Shown here: in pieces, positions 1 through 54,100 of the stretch | Position numbering within the stretch: position 1 is the first letter of the stretch | Layout of the letters: the number at the start of each line of letters is the position of its first letter | NCBI GenBank assembly: GCA_035048485.1 | Contig: CM068590.1 | Span: forward strand, 11,821,994 to 11,885,993 | Length of the DNA: 64,000 nucleotides | Direction: 5' to 3' | Source: Pteria penguin | Taxonomy: Eukaryota; Mollusca; Bivalvia; Pterioida; Pteriidae | The notes under the pieces: model-generated | Database searches by the model: none | What the model was told of the DNA's origin: nothing | The model's input: only the letters and a program-made list of their open reading frames with translations | Translations under genes and position numbers: made by a program

Positions 1-1385
1 AAATCAAAAGTTAATCTGCGGGTAAACATAACTAAGTGTTTTGCTATCAGAACAATTAGACAATAAAAATCGAAGTGATTCTCTTTTATTCATAAAACTG
101 GAAAACTGGAGATGCTTCCAGTAATGAAATGCTTTTGTACAACTCTGTATTCATTTCTATAAAGCTGGCTTTTCTGGAGTACTCTGTAGTGTATTTACAT
201 AAATATGGCATTTAATATTTCGGAAAACCCAAATTGTGAAAAATTTTACTCACACGGTGTAAAAGGATGTTTTAAACTACAACATTTTAAAATGTTTTGA
301 AACATTTTGCTTCATGAATGCACCAAAGGTAGATCTAAGAAAATGTTAAAGATTGAAAAAAAACCCCTTAAAAACACTTAAGCAAATAAGCGGAAATATA
401 TATTATTCATTTTGAAAGAATGAATATACACATATATCTACAAAGGAAGTGTTTGTAATTTACCAGTACAATACAGATTACTACACTGTCACTCTTATAC
501 ACACCTAGGTAAATGATTGCCAGGGTTGAAATTTTCAGTAATTATTGTTGAGATTTCCCACTAAACAGAATGGCCTTGAATGTCTATGAAATTTAACCAG
601 ACAACTTTAAATAATCAAATACATCACAAGGTGTTTACCTAGGTCTTGTGGAGATCGACATACATGTACTGACATTAAATGCCACAGCACTTGAAAGCTA
701 TACATCCCAAAAGAATCAACATTTATTGATGCAGAACCTGCATTCATGAAATCTGGATGAAAAACTACGGGTATCCCCAGTCTTTAATGCAAAGAAGCAG
801 AGGCACTAGTCCATTCTCTTTACAAAATGCCCCATTATTCAACGGAAATAACTTGCCTGCTGCCTTTTGTATTGCAGCATCTCCTCTGCATCATCATTGT
901 GGGTATCACTCACCTGCGAGTCTAAATTAGTTAACATCATCGTAAGTGTGGCCGATATTTCTAACTCTTTTCAGACAAATAAATAAATTTTAAACAATGG
1001 TCTGTATATTACAAACCGCATTATTTTTGGTATATTCACAATCTACTTGTACGCAAACAAAAAGTTAGCACAACTCATACCAAATGAGTAAAATTTGAAA
1101 AACGCACATTCTTTATGTACAAATATATGAAAATCTGACTGATGCTGGTAAATCATTTGTCATGATTGTTGTATTCGTAGTACTATATTACACCATGATT
1201 CAACGATGAATACCAGAAACAAATGATCACATTTTCAGCACACGTAGTTGATGAGAACGCACGATGTGTGTTGTATTCTAAGTGACAAAATAAAATATCA
1301 CTTTTCCTCACTGCTTTTCACAAAGCACACTTCAACGTGGCGCATTAACGCAGTATTTATGAACACAGGCATGAAAAGTATCAGT
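1..1385 (-). other. SPT6 3' UTR and downstream flank
   Basis: AT-rich, with no ORF resembling a protein. Minus-strand polyadenylation signals AATAAA are seen as TTTATT at 722-727 and 85-90, so the 3' UTR may be about 0.7 or 1.3 kb long. Which one is used cannot be told from sequence. Confidence 0.4.
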
Positions 1386-41617
<40,232 letters not shown>

Positions 41618-42348
41618 AATTCTGAAAATAAAATCATCATTCATCAAACTAATTACATGTACATGTATAGTGGATTATGCAGCATACATAGTAAATATAC
41701 AGATACACGTACATACATGTATTATATTTGTTGTGGTATTGTACTATTGGTTATGGCATACAGAAAATCAAAACAAAACTTAAAGTTAATAAATGTTTGC
41801 TTTATCACATCAATAGTGTGACATAAGTATGGTAGTATTTAAACTATACAGGTATATATATCATTTAATGGTGGTCACTGTTTTAGGATGACCACAGAGC
41901 ATGAGACGACTGGTCTGATTAACCAGTAAACCAAGTATCAGCTTCCTCCAACTTGACAATTGTCACGGAATGTTCGGAAAAAACTGCACTGGGTCATGTT
42001 CTAGTGACCTGTGGGTCCAAAACTCCCGTGATAATCTCATTCAGGAACACAAGAGAAGCCAAATATACAGTACAGTCCATGTGGTTTGAAAAAAATGCAC
42101 AATACACGGTAGGAAAAACATCTGAAATCACAGTGGGAATCAAGGTGGAAATTTATTTGTGCTCATTCACACCTTGGTAAAAATACATAGTGTACTGTGT
42201 ACTGTTCTTGAATTAAATTATTTATTCTTGGATATGGCCTACTGTAGTGGTTGGGAAAAAAATACAAAACTCTTGGACTCTACTGTATGTTTACACATTA
42301 ACATCTAGGTCATATGTGTACCTTCATTATCACTGATTAAGATCAGAC

Positions 42349-43145
42349 TTCTTGAAAACTTCTAAAAAGTGTCAGACATTTGGTCCGATAACTTCTATTA
42401 GACAGAACAAGCTTTTATCAGGCCAAATAAGTTTCTTGTCATTTTACTGTTGAAAAGAAAAAGAGATATTTTGAATTTTAACTTTTTATCAACAACATTT
42501 TAATTATAGATCTACATATAATTTCATAAATTTGACGAATTCAATTTCATATTCTAGAATAATTTGTCCTAATTTTTTTTTCCATTTTCTTCTTCTGATT
42601 ATTCATTTTCACTGTTAGTTCCCTTTCTTCTTCACTGTCTACCATACCATCCTCCACACTGGCACCTTTTCCCTCCCCTCTCAAACCCCTGTCGACCCTG
42701 TTCTCCCCTTTATATCCTTCAACATTACCATCTTCAAGAATGCAAAGACAAAATCATCATGTGCAAGGACAGTCCGACACTACCATCCACCACACTGACA
42801 ACATCCCCCATAAGACACCATTATCCTTTCTTGAAATCTCCCCTACATGTACTTTGTAACTTTAGTTGGCCATGCCGAAACCAATTATATCGTATCTTAC
42901 TCAAACAAATGCTTGCAAGTCAAAGGACATTTCACAAAACATTTGCAAGACAAAGAAGCAAAAATGGTTCAGACATGTTAGAAATTTGCTGTACAGTTTT
43001 ATTTGGAAACGGAAAATACGAAAAAGTTGTATCAGAATTGTATCAGACATCTGGTCCGATTAAGAGATAGATTTTTCATATTTTTATCGGACCTTCAGAA
43101 ATTTTATCGGACAATCCAATAAATCTGACACTTTTCAAGAACTCT
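42349..43145. mobile_element. Candidate ~0.8 kb TIR element
   Basis: TTCTTGAAAACTTC, then AAAAAGTGTCAGACATTTGG and TCCGATAA at the left match in inverse TTTTTATCGGACC... and AATCTGACACTTTTCAAGAA at the right. The interior has short ORFs without family resemblance. Confidence 0.6.
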
Positions 43146-43477
43146 ATATGATAGATAGACAACAGTATTTTTATAATGACATTTGCAAGGTGTACATGTA
43201 CAGTATTTCATACTGTACACTGCTAAGCACATTAACCCATTTTATTCTATAATTTTAACATGAACTCAAAAGGCAAAACCTTGATCATTTGAAATAGGAA
43301 GTTACCAGAACATGAACCCAACTTTGCTTTCTCCAGACACTGCACATGAAAAATCATACTTCTTTTTCTCTATTAGTATTACTACATCACTTTGTCTTAT
43401 TCAGTTGCTGTCGGTTAACTTGGCAAAATAATTAATATCAAGCCATTGTACATGAAATAGTTGGTTAGGAGCTTAAA

Positions 43478-43625
43478 GCTTGCTTTTGACCAAGAGGTCC
43501 CAGGTTCGACACGCAAGGGTGGCTTATCAGTCTCTTATCTTTTGCCAAGTTTTGGATGAGAGAGTAAAAACTGAGGTCCAGTGTCACCCTAGACATTGCT
43601 TGTACTGAGTAAAATTTGGCGATGT
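43478..43625 (+). mobile_element. Decayed tRNA-derived SINE
   Basis: GGTCCCAGGTTCGACACGC (B-box-like), then TTTTGGATGAGAGAGTAAAA and ACTGAGGTCCAGTGTCACCC, as in family A but diverged. Confidence 0.5.
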
Positions 43626-44145
43626 GCGGTCGTGTGTAATTCCTTTATTCATATTTATTCATGAAAGAGACTTCAAACTATATCATTTTCTGTTAAATTT
43701 TATGGATAGTGACCGTATGCACCATAAAATACGTTTGAAACTGCATTTATAATAAAAAAAAAAAAGGTTAGAGTTTAGTGTTTAAGAGCACATTGCAGTA
43801 ATAGGATGAAAGGATCTATTCTCGAAGTCGACGTGACGTCACTGTCTTTATTGCTTTACGTAGATACCTGAGGAGTCTTTCAATGATAGTTGGGGTAAAA
43901 CTCAGGGTTTATTGCTAGTATGAATACAACTTTAAGCTCTTCTGTATCATTTGTAAAGGGGTTTTATTATAAAATACCATCAGAAATGTGTAAAACATGT
44001 GTTAAAAATTTAAAATATTTTAATTATTCATTTTTACCAAAATTCCTCCCGGCATATGCATTGCTCCCTATGATAAAGTCTGATGCTTACCACAAATGTT
44101 TCGAATGCTCTTTATCAAATACCCAGATGTTCGACTTCAAGAATA

Positions 44146-44313
44146 GACCCTTTTGCTGTTACTGCAGGACTAACATTTTGGTTGGCAAATGATAACATTT
44201 CCCATAAAAATTTTGACATCATAATAAAAACTTGATTGTCTCTGACATTATATTGTGAAAACAGTTATCATTTTGCCAACCAAATTGTTAGTCCTACAGT
44301 AACAGCAAAAGGG
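44146..44313. mobile_element. MITE family M1, third copy
   Basis: GACCCTTTTGCTGTTACTGC with inverse GCAGTAACAGC-like right end (CAGTAACAGCAAAAGGGCC). Close to the split copy at 14934. About 0.4 kb from the SPT6 5' UTR candidate. Confidence 0.8.
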
Positions 44314-44723
44314 CCAATACGGGATTGTTTAAGGACACTTTCTGTCTATTTGATTTTGAAAAATGAAAGCAGTACAAGTATTTACTCTTTACTTTAACAT
44401 GACGTATATGCATAAATTCAGTCTTCTGGGTGTAGTTATAGAATAAAAGTAACAATCAAGGCTGTAAAATATATATTCCCAAAGATGTTTACTTTGAAAT
44501 CTACATTATTTTATCGAATGCTTACTAAGCACCCATTACATGTATTATGCCCCGAAAAATACGAAAACAAAATGTTTATCATTAAAATTTCGATATAAAA
44601 CTTGAAAAATGAAAGGAATTAAAAAACATTATTATACTGCAAACTTTATGGAAGGCAAAATTTCATTATTGACCACAAATTCGTAAAATAATATCCATCA
44701 ATCCAGTATCAAATAATGCGTAC

Positions 44724-44790
44724 CTAGAATCGTGCTCTCTATTTTCAATCTGTAGTCGGAAATGAAACGCACTGAATTATTTCCTGTAAT
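44724..44790 (-). other. SUPT6H: Candidate SPT6 5' UTR non-coding exon
   Basis: Coding exon 1 starts at a splice acceptor, so an upstream exon must exist. A possible donor, minus strand CTAG|GTACGC, lies at 44724/44723, just below an inverted CCAAT box and facing the dehydrogenase start. The upper limit is a guess; other positions in 41.7-44.8 kb are not excluded. Confidence 0.4.
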
Positions 44791-44859
44791 ATGATTGGTT
44801 AATATTAAGGAAGAGAAGATAACTCGCTTTGTTTACGTTGAACATTGCCCCCAAACGAG
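44791..44859. promoter_or_regulatory. Candidate bidirectional promoter between SPT6 and the dehydrogenase
   Basis: A short gap between the proposed SPT6 first exon and the dehydrogenase ATG at 44860. ATTGG at 44794-44798 is a CCAAT box on the minus strand. There is no clear TATA box for either gene, as expected for housekeeping divergent promoters. Confidence 0.4.
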
Positions 44860-45117
44860 ATGTTTTCTAGACGTGCACTTTCTTTATTATATAAACAGAA
44901 ACTAAGCAACACTGGTCGTTTGAAAAGTTCAGCAGCACACGGAGCAAGAAGTGATATTGAAGCACGTGATCAAATATCTCAGGATGAGATTGATGTGTCT
45001 CATTTGTTTTCCAGTGCCAAGATTGGAAACTTTTTTCAACAGCCCCCAGTGTTGGAGAACCAGTATCTGGCTGACAGTGCATTGAGATCGTTCTTCAAAA
45101 GACACGTGCCTGCAAAT
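44860..45117 (+). CDS. Dehydrogenase coding exon 1 (residues 1-86), leader
   Basis: The first ATG (44860) gives [13 protein letters not shown], then [20 protein letters not shown]. The exon ends at AAT|GTGATT, phase 0. A TTG codon at 44845 is in frame upstream but is not a credible eukaryotic start. Confidence 0.85.
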
Positions 45118-48100
45118 GTGATTTGATTTTGCATATCATGATTTTTTAAAGATAAATCACAAAAAAATGGCAAGAAATTCATTCACATATTATACTGTAT
45201 ACTATATAGAATCTAGACCTGGTACTCACTCAGTCACTGTCATAGACTCATACTTCATTCATTAATTAGTGTCCTTGGTTTGGTATCAACAGGTTTTGGG
45301 TTTGAATCTCACTTGTGGCACATCAAGGGTTTTTTTTTTTTGTTTTTTGTTTTGTTTTGTTTTGTTTTTTTTTTTTGCGAGGATCAGACGGGAAACAAGA
45401 TAGTGAAAACTGATTAATGCTTTCTAAAATGTTAATTGTGACTTGAGAAATCCCTGGCACACTGCTTCAGGTAGATATATTGCATAGATCTAAATTTCTG
45501 ATCGGACAAATGCTGTCACCTAGAATGTATTACTGTTATGATTTTTCTTCGAGGATAAACAAGACATGAACAAACATGTAAAGCAAAAAAGGGGAGCATT
45601 GAGTACATGTAACTTGCTGAACCATAGGTACCCAGGGCAGTATTCTTAAAAAACACTTTTTCAAAGGTGCCTGTATCTTTTCATTTGGGAATTTTTAGTC
45701 ATTTGGATAATGCTAAAAGATCAATGTTTGGGAAAAATTTAGACAAATTTTGGGAAAAATCAATGAACTTCCATTGGGAAGACTTCTTATAACAGATCTG
45801 ATTTGAAAAAAAATATATATATAAAAAAAAACCACTTCAGGGGTATCAAGTAGATTCATTTGATGTAATGTAAAATAAGTTTCAAATAAACAAATAAAGG
45901 CCAAGTGCCTGAAGTGGCCGAAAATTTGTGGACTTGAGTGTTCCTTGTTACATATACATTTATTTTCTGCTTGGTTTCAGTGAGGTGTCTCAATAACAAC
46001 GAACCAGCTATTAATAATTATTATAATGTGATGGATGGGGATCAGTTAGGATAGCTCAATGGTGAGATCGTCTGTCTTGATGGCGCAGGGTTATGGGTGC
46101 GATTTCTGGCTCCTTCTACAATTTTTGACCCTGCCTGTTACAGATTTGGCGCTGTGAGTTGCATGTTTGTTTGTGCACTGTGAGGGTTACAATGTGTGGG
46201 TTGTTGTGTGTTTCAGTTTCCAGGGTTGGAAACCTCTGGCACTGGGGTGGAGTGTCACGAACATGTATCTGCCCGGATAGCCCAATGGTGAGAGACTCAG
46301 TTTTGAAAGCGGAAGGTTCTGGGTTTGATTCCTGGGTCCGACCACAATTTTTCATCCTGTCTGTTACAATATCATTAAATTTATACATAAACTAGTATAC
46401 AGATGGTCATGCTATGAGGCAATGTCAGTTGATGAGTTTAGGTTGAAATGAAAAATAACTGAAAATAGTTTAAATTATCAGGCATGCTACCAGACATATA
46501 ATAATGAATGCAAAATTGGGACAAGAAGTTTCCTCATCTTCATTATATCAACAGAGACATATATACACATATATATATATATGTGTGCATATATGCCTCT
46601 GATTTCAATGATAAATTTTCCCTCCTTTAGTAGTTTTGTTACAAAATCACGTGTATGCATTCTGAAGGACCAAGCTCACTTGGATTATGGTTAATGAATG
46701 TGTGTTAAGGTATAGGAGAATTTCATAAAGTGATTTGTCTGCCCTTGATAAGAACTCTCCTTCTCTCTGCATATCAGGGCTGCGTTTAAAAGTGAGATTA
46801 TTCCTTGACCGACAATATCTCACCATAGTTACTTACCCATACAAATAAGAAAATGGAATTAAATTAGAGGTATTGTACAACTAATACCATTCCTGTTCCA
46901 CTTTCGGGCACTACCTGAATAAACAAGAGCAGATAACTCTCCTTATTAAATCGTCCTATGCACATGAGGTTATAGAGGAAGAAAGAAAAGTTACTGACTC
47001 AGCCGTATAGTCAAGTCAGTAACCTAAGGGGTGAATAATATACATATGTAGACCTCTTGGTAGGGTATTATGAAGATGTTTTTTCTACCTGAAGCAGTCA
47101 TATTCCCCCGAGGGCGTAATCACTTTTTAAAAACCTGTACAAGGTATGATTCAAGTGATTTTTTTTCCTGTGCATGTATTTATATAAAATAGATTTTTTA
47201 CCAATTTTACATGGTGTAATTGGCAATACAGGAAAATGAAGTTTTACCACTTAGTTTTGCCTCATATTACTGTGATGTCACAATCCAAACATTAACGTCG
47301 TAATGAAAATTCTGGCAAAATGTGGTTTGTCCAGTATTAAGCTCCTTATATCATTTAAAATCGGTTGGTTGGTTGATAGGTGTTTTATGTTGCTTTCAAC
47401 AATTTTTCAGTTATATCTCGACATGGAAGCAGTGTAGGTAACTAACCTTATAAACAAAGTGGTGCAAGCTGGGAATCGAACCTGGATTGTCGATGCAGCA
47501 AGCCAAGCTCTTAACCACTTCACCAAGCCTGCCTCTCAATTAAAATTGGAAAAGGTCTATTGTACATGTATGAAATAAAAATCTCTCAATATTCAGGTGT
47601 TGTCCATTTTTGAAGGAGATTTGGAGAGATTTGGTCAAAGAGTTTCCACAGAAATTGACGAATTAGGTAAACAGTGTGAGCTAGAGCAACCAAAAATTCA
47701 ACATTATGATGCATGGGGTCAGAGGGTAGACAAATTGATCACCAGCCCTGCATGGAAAAAACAGAAAGATGTCGCAGCCGAAGAAGGTTTGATCGCTATA
47801 GCGTATGAGAAACAGTATGGAGAATGGAGGTAATAAATAGTTTTCTTTATTAATTGTTTTATGCCACCATCAGATTATTTCATTCATTTAAGGAATGACT
47901 GTCTTTTTTTCTAGGTCCATGGGGAGTGAACTTGGGTGAGAAACCAACAAATCACGTTAACCGCGAAGCGGTTCTCGAATGATTTGTTTGTTTCTCATCA
48001 AAGTTCATTCCCCATGAACCTAGAAAAAAAAGAGAGTCATTCCTTATATTTACAATGCATTTTAAAAGGCTCTTTTTTGAAAACAAAATATCAAATTCCC

Positions 48101-51100
48101 CGTTGTCAAACTGGCAAGGACCGAATTTTTCCTGAAGTGGAAAAGTACTTTCGTCACGCAATATAGTGCGTGTCTGGAATGCTAAAAATTCTTTTCTTGC
48201 ACCATAAACTGAATTGTAGGATGTCGTAAACAGAGAATCACACTCACTCATTCAAGTAAAAAACAATAATAGAACATCTGCCTTAAACTTGAGTAAGCCC
48301 CGCCTCTTTTTATATTACTACGCATGTGATTTGCCATAGGCCGGGTACTACTTCATGACCCAAGTTCATGGGCTGATGAACCGAGTCTGTTTAGCATGGT
48401 TCATCAAAGGAATTAGACTAGCATTGTAAATATATAGTGGTGGTGTGTGTAGCCCCATAAATTGTTCCTGTGTTATTGATCATTCGGAAACATTGCAGGA
48501 TCATATATTTGCTTGTTGCATTTCTAACATGAAAATATCCTTTTAAAATTTTTCTAAAGTTTCTTTTGGAAAATTTTCATGCGTGTAACCGGTCATCTAT
48601 TTTGAATACTTAATATAATAACATTCCTTCCTCTATTAGTAGGTTAATTTTCACTACACATAATCTTTACCATGGAAGCATGCACTACAACCATATAGAT
48701 GTGGTAGAATGGCTTTGTTTTAATTCATTCATTCATCTATTCATTCATTTGTCCATTTATCCACCCACCCATCCATCCATCCATGTTAAGTTGTATCCCT
48801 CACTCACCTACTAATCATAGATACTTTCATTTTACATCTAAAAAGAATTAAATTTCATCTTCAAGAGCATTGTAGAAGTGTTTGTGTCCCTTGCATGTTT
48901 TGGCATTCATGGCTGACCATACAGGAGATGCTTACTCTTCCTTGTCACATGATCTCATCCATAATTCTCAGAGGTTTGTGAATGTATAAATGTCCACCTT
49001 GGTACATTGATGTGAGTGCCACAGTCACATGACTTTAGATAATCTCATATTTTAAGACATTTAAGATTTTCTAATTCATAGATCTGCATGTCAGCTTTTG
49101 TAGTTAATCATGTCTTCCTGTTCATTTACAGCCGTTTGTATCAGATGGCCAAGCTCTACCTGTACTCTCCATCCTCTGGCATTTACTCCTGCCCTCTGGC
49201 AATGACAGATGGCGCTGCAAAAATTATTGAGGTAAATAAAATTTCCACATTATTACATAATTTAATTTTGTATAATCTATCAGACAGCAAATATGATTGG
49301 CCATCGTTTTCATTTTATACTCCTTAGATTGCCCACTTCCAGAAATGCTAATGGGATATATTCTTTCTCTTTTAGTTGTTATATTCAGTTCAATTTACGT
49401 TTTGAAAGGAATTTATTGTTAAAAATTAAAATGTGAAACCAAGTTATTCTTGTCTTGGATCAAATTATGAGGATTAACTTTAACAATTGTGCATTTTATT
49501 AAAAAATAATATGGATTGAAGCGCATAATCTTTTTTATAATCCTCATCTCAGATTCTTAAGTGTGAGCATTAAACCATACTATTTCTCAATAAATTGCAA
49601 AATTGTAATGATGATCATTACATGTAAATAAACAAGAAGAAAAATGCAAATCATTAGGCGTTTGTACATATCTTATGACACTTAAATACTGTTTTGTTTT
49701 TTGTTTGGTTTTTTTTTTATTGGTACCCAGACAAACATAGTTTTGGAGGGGCTGAGGTTGGGCTGCCCCAGAATCTCCCCCTTACAGAGATATGCCTTTC
49801 TATCTTATAATTCGGCAGAACATTCTTTTTTAAATGTCAATGATAATTAATATACCAATGATGATAGCTTTGAAATTCTTATAATTGACATAAATTATGG
49901 TTAAAAGATAAAATGTCAACAATATACCAATGATGATAACGTTGCACTTCTTATAATTGAGTAAATTGACATAAATTATGGTTATATATTTAATATTGTT
50001 TAACAAGGCTCGAAAGTAAACTTTGTCATGAAACTGGTTATAACAATATACATGTAGAAACTCAGATGTATGTCTAGATCTATTTGAACTAGTTAAACAT
50101 GGTAATTGATATCCAAAAATTTATCAACTGTTCTGGTTCTGACTAAGAGTTTAGTGAATTGAGGTCATATGGAAAACTTCCAGTTGCCGTGAAAAACTGT
50201 CCTGAATTTCAATCAAATAAATAGGTGATGAAACACATTGTCTAGCAACTATGTGGTAATATTTAAAGGCAGTAAAAAATCTATTCAATGATAAAGAACA
50301 GAGTCAAATGACACTTGAGAATTTTGTGTCAAACAAACAAACCAAAAAAAGAGAAAAAAATACTAGAATAAAATACCCCCCCCTCCCCATATTAAACAAA
50401 TACTTTCAATTGATTCTGTTTCTTATTTATAGTTTTTTTTTTCTTCAGTGCAGGTGGAATAGTGATTTCTTTCCAAATTAATGTGTATTTTAAACTGTTA
50501 TTGTAACAAGCAGGATAAAAAATTGATGCACCACTTGTTTGATTTCTTTAAGCCAATACCTCAGTCTGCCACATTCCTTCCCTGTCAATTCATGTATTAA
50601 ACTTTCCTCAGACCTCACATATCCAAGTCTTTCCTCTCATAGTGTCCTCCTCACAGAGACAGTCAACTGAAGAGATTTGAATTTGCAAAGTTTCATTAAA
50701 ACATCAACTTGGTGGGTGTGGAATTTGACAATCTGATTAAAACCATAACTTTATTCCATTCCGCTTCTCTGTTTGTCTCATTGCGGATAAAGATCTGGTG
50801 AAATTCCGTAGGAGGTCATGTTCTGGTGAACTCTGATGACGTTTCAGTCACCGAAACCGTTATTTCCCATAGCCAATCAATGACTTGGCTATGCACATAA
50901 TAGTGACACAATATGTAACAAACACTGTTCAAAATCTACCTTGTGGGTCACGCACACTGTGAATGTTAGTTTCATTCCTAGGAATTTGTAGCCGATCCAC
51001 TGATTGGCTGAAAATCAGAGTTCGCAAGAACATGACCCCTTATGGAGTTTTGCCAGATCTTTATCTGCAATGAGACAAACAGAGAAGCGAAATAAAGATA

Positions 51101-54100
51101 TGGTTTTAATCAGATTGGGAATGATTATGTTACAGATTAGGGTATCAGCTCAGACACATGAAGGTCATTGGGTAAAGCTTCTGCACCATAGGTAGAAGGT
51201 TCTTGGATTGAATTCCACTCTGGTTATAAATTTTTCACCCTCTTTGTTACAGAATTGGAGGTTCCCACAGCTCTTATCAGTTGATAATGGAGTTAATCAC
51301 ACACACATTGTCTGCCGACGAAAGTTAGTGGAACCTTTGTAACAAGCAGCATGAAAAAATTATGGCCAAACAGAGATTTGAACCCAGAACCTTCTGTCTA
51401 CCTTGAGGATTGCAGTATGAATTTATCATCCCTGTCTGCTATGCCAGTCAGGACGGACTAGTGCTGAAAAAATTAATGTCCAATCTAATTGAAATCAGAT
51501 TTTTTCATATCGCTACGATAATCTCCGCTAGATGCTCTCCTTTTCTAGTGGAGAGTATTGTGGCAATATGAAAAGATCTGATTTTAATTTGATTGGTAAA
51601 TATCTATCCCCCGTCTAAATCAGGATTTTAGAGTCAAATGTAAAGCAACCACATTCCACTGAACAAGAATCAACTTTATTATACTGGTTTATGACTTTTA
51701 TTTCTTACTGTAGACAATAGGTACAAAGTATCCATGGTTGAAAGAAAAGGCTTTAAAGCACTTAACATCCAGGGATCCGAAAGAATTCTGGACATCGGGA
51801 CAATGGATGACTGAGAGAAGAGGTGGATCTGATGTTGGTAAGTGATGGTTATACATGTTTTGTTGTCAGTGAAAATTTGTAGGATTTTTATGTGGTACTT
51901 ACTACTTTCCTTCTCCCTTCTTAAAGGTTGGTTGGTTGGTTGATTGGTGTTTTACGTCGCTTTCAACAATATTTCATTTATATCGCGACATGGAAGCAGG
52001 AGGTTACCAACCTCTTAAACATAATGGCGCAATCCGGGAATCGAACCCAGATCGTCGGCGCCGCAAGCCAAGCGCTTAACCACTACACCACGCCTGCCCC
52101 CCACTTTCTTAAAGGTTCTCCATGTATAATGAACATCAATTGACAAGGAAAGATATAAACATAGTTACTTTGTATGCCCCCCCCCCCTTTCTTAAAGGTT
52201 CTCCATGTATAATGAACATCAATTGACAAGGAAAGATATAAACATAGTTACTTTGTATTATGGGTAGTTGTTATAATACCATGTATGTTGTCTCAGACTT
52301 ATAGTATTGTTGGAAGTAATTGTAAAATTTGGGTCTGTACCACATGAATGCCCTTATAGGAGTTATGTCCTCTTGTCAAAGATGATACATAGACTTTCAC
52401 TTTTAGTAATGAAACTTAATGAAATGAATTAAGATATTACAATTCTTTTTCTTGGGATATTCATAATTTTTGTCTTTTTGAAAAAATATAAGCAGAACAA
52501 AAGTAATTCCCATAGGGTTCAAAATTGTTTTCTATTACTCCTAATTTAGTAGAATATCAATATTTTGAAAAGAAAAAAAAATGCAGAAAATGAGCTTCTT
52601 TTGTTAAATGCTTTAAAGTTGAAATTAATAGGACATCCATCTTTTCTATTTATAATGCCCCCTCCCCCCTTCTGAAGAGAAGAGGAAGGGGCATATTGTT
52701 TTGCTGCTGTCGGTCGGTTTATTTAGTTTCCACTCATTATCTCTGGAACCAATAAAGATACTGAATTGAAATATGGTATACAGACACATCGCAAGGATAT
52801 CTAGGTCAAGTTCAGACTTGGGTATTGTTCAATAATTTTTGTCATAGTTATCCCCCTTGGACTTAGGAAATTTCCTAAAATTAGCAGTTTCCGCTCATTA
52901 TCTCAGGAACAGATAGAGATATTGAATTGATACTTTGCATACAGATACATCTTAAGAATATCTAGGTAGAGTTCAAAATTGGTTATGGTTCAATCATTTT
53001 TGTCAGAATTATCTCCCTTGGATTTAGGAAATTTCTTAAAATAAGCAGTTTCCACACATTATCTCTGAAACCAATAGAGATATCGAATATATATTGTATA
53101 TACTGATACATCTAAAGGATATTTAGGTCCATTTCAAATTTGATTATGGTTCAATAACTTTTGTGAGAGTTATCCCCCTTGGACTTTGAAAATTACTTGC
53201 AATTTGCAGTTCTCATCATTTTCTCAGGAACAGCTAGATACATGTACATGTATATTGAATTGATATTTGGTATATAGATACATATTAAGGATATCTAAGT
53301 CAAGTTAATAAGTTATAATTAGGATACCTGTCTTTGGTATATTTATTTTGATTTTGTTTTATGTCAGTTAATACTGATGTCTAAATTAAATGAAGAGAAG
53401 TGACATATCTTCTAATCATTAGACACAAACTTTTGCATGGAAAATTTTTGTTTGTGGGTGAGTATGAGGAGTAGATGACCTCTAATGTGGTCATGTGATT
53501 TATGCCCATGTTAAAAAAAAAACAAACTCAGGACTTTTTCGATCACGAACCAAGCAATTTATCCACTAGGCCACACTGGCTTGCAGGTATCTGATGTCAA
53601 ACCATCGTGACGTCAACCAGTTTTATGAAAACTGGTGTAAAAATACAGGAAATGAAACAGAAATTTTTTGACCTCACAGTGGTATGATGTCAGATACCTA
53701 CTCATAAGGGAAATAACTGTGTATAATGAAAAGACCCAGCAGATGCACATACATGTATTTTATACTACAGCTTGTAACCAAACTTCCTCTTGTTTACAGC
53801 TTCAGGGACGGAGACCTATGCTGTAGCCCAAGACAATGGCACATATAAACTCCATGGTTACAAGTGGTTCTCCTCGGCAACAGACTCGGATATGACCTTC
53901 ACCTTGGCCAGAGTTTTAGATAATGAAGGTCAATTTATAAAGGTATACACAGATAAAGTGAATGAAGTAAAACGTATTCGGACAAATATATTTCTTTGTA
54001 TTGCTTACGATTTGAATTGTGAAATTTATTTTGTTTTATTTTCAATGAAGTAGAGGCTCAAGACTGCTAATAGGCCATATAGATTTGATCACATAAAGAC

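Noticed and set aside
42590..42760. Acidic minus-strand open stretch (EEERELTVKMNN-like) as an extra SPT6 exon
   Set aside because: Composition is suggestive, but no good acceptor/donor pair fits, it lies upstream of the SPT6 start, and it falls inside a TIR element.
43920..44192. 90-codon ORF with cysteines
   Set aside because: Its end is MITE M1 sequence; chance ORF.
45713..45904. 63-codon minus ORF with hydrophobic stretch
   Set aside because: Low-complexity intron sequence; no support.
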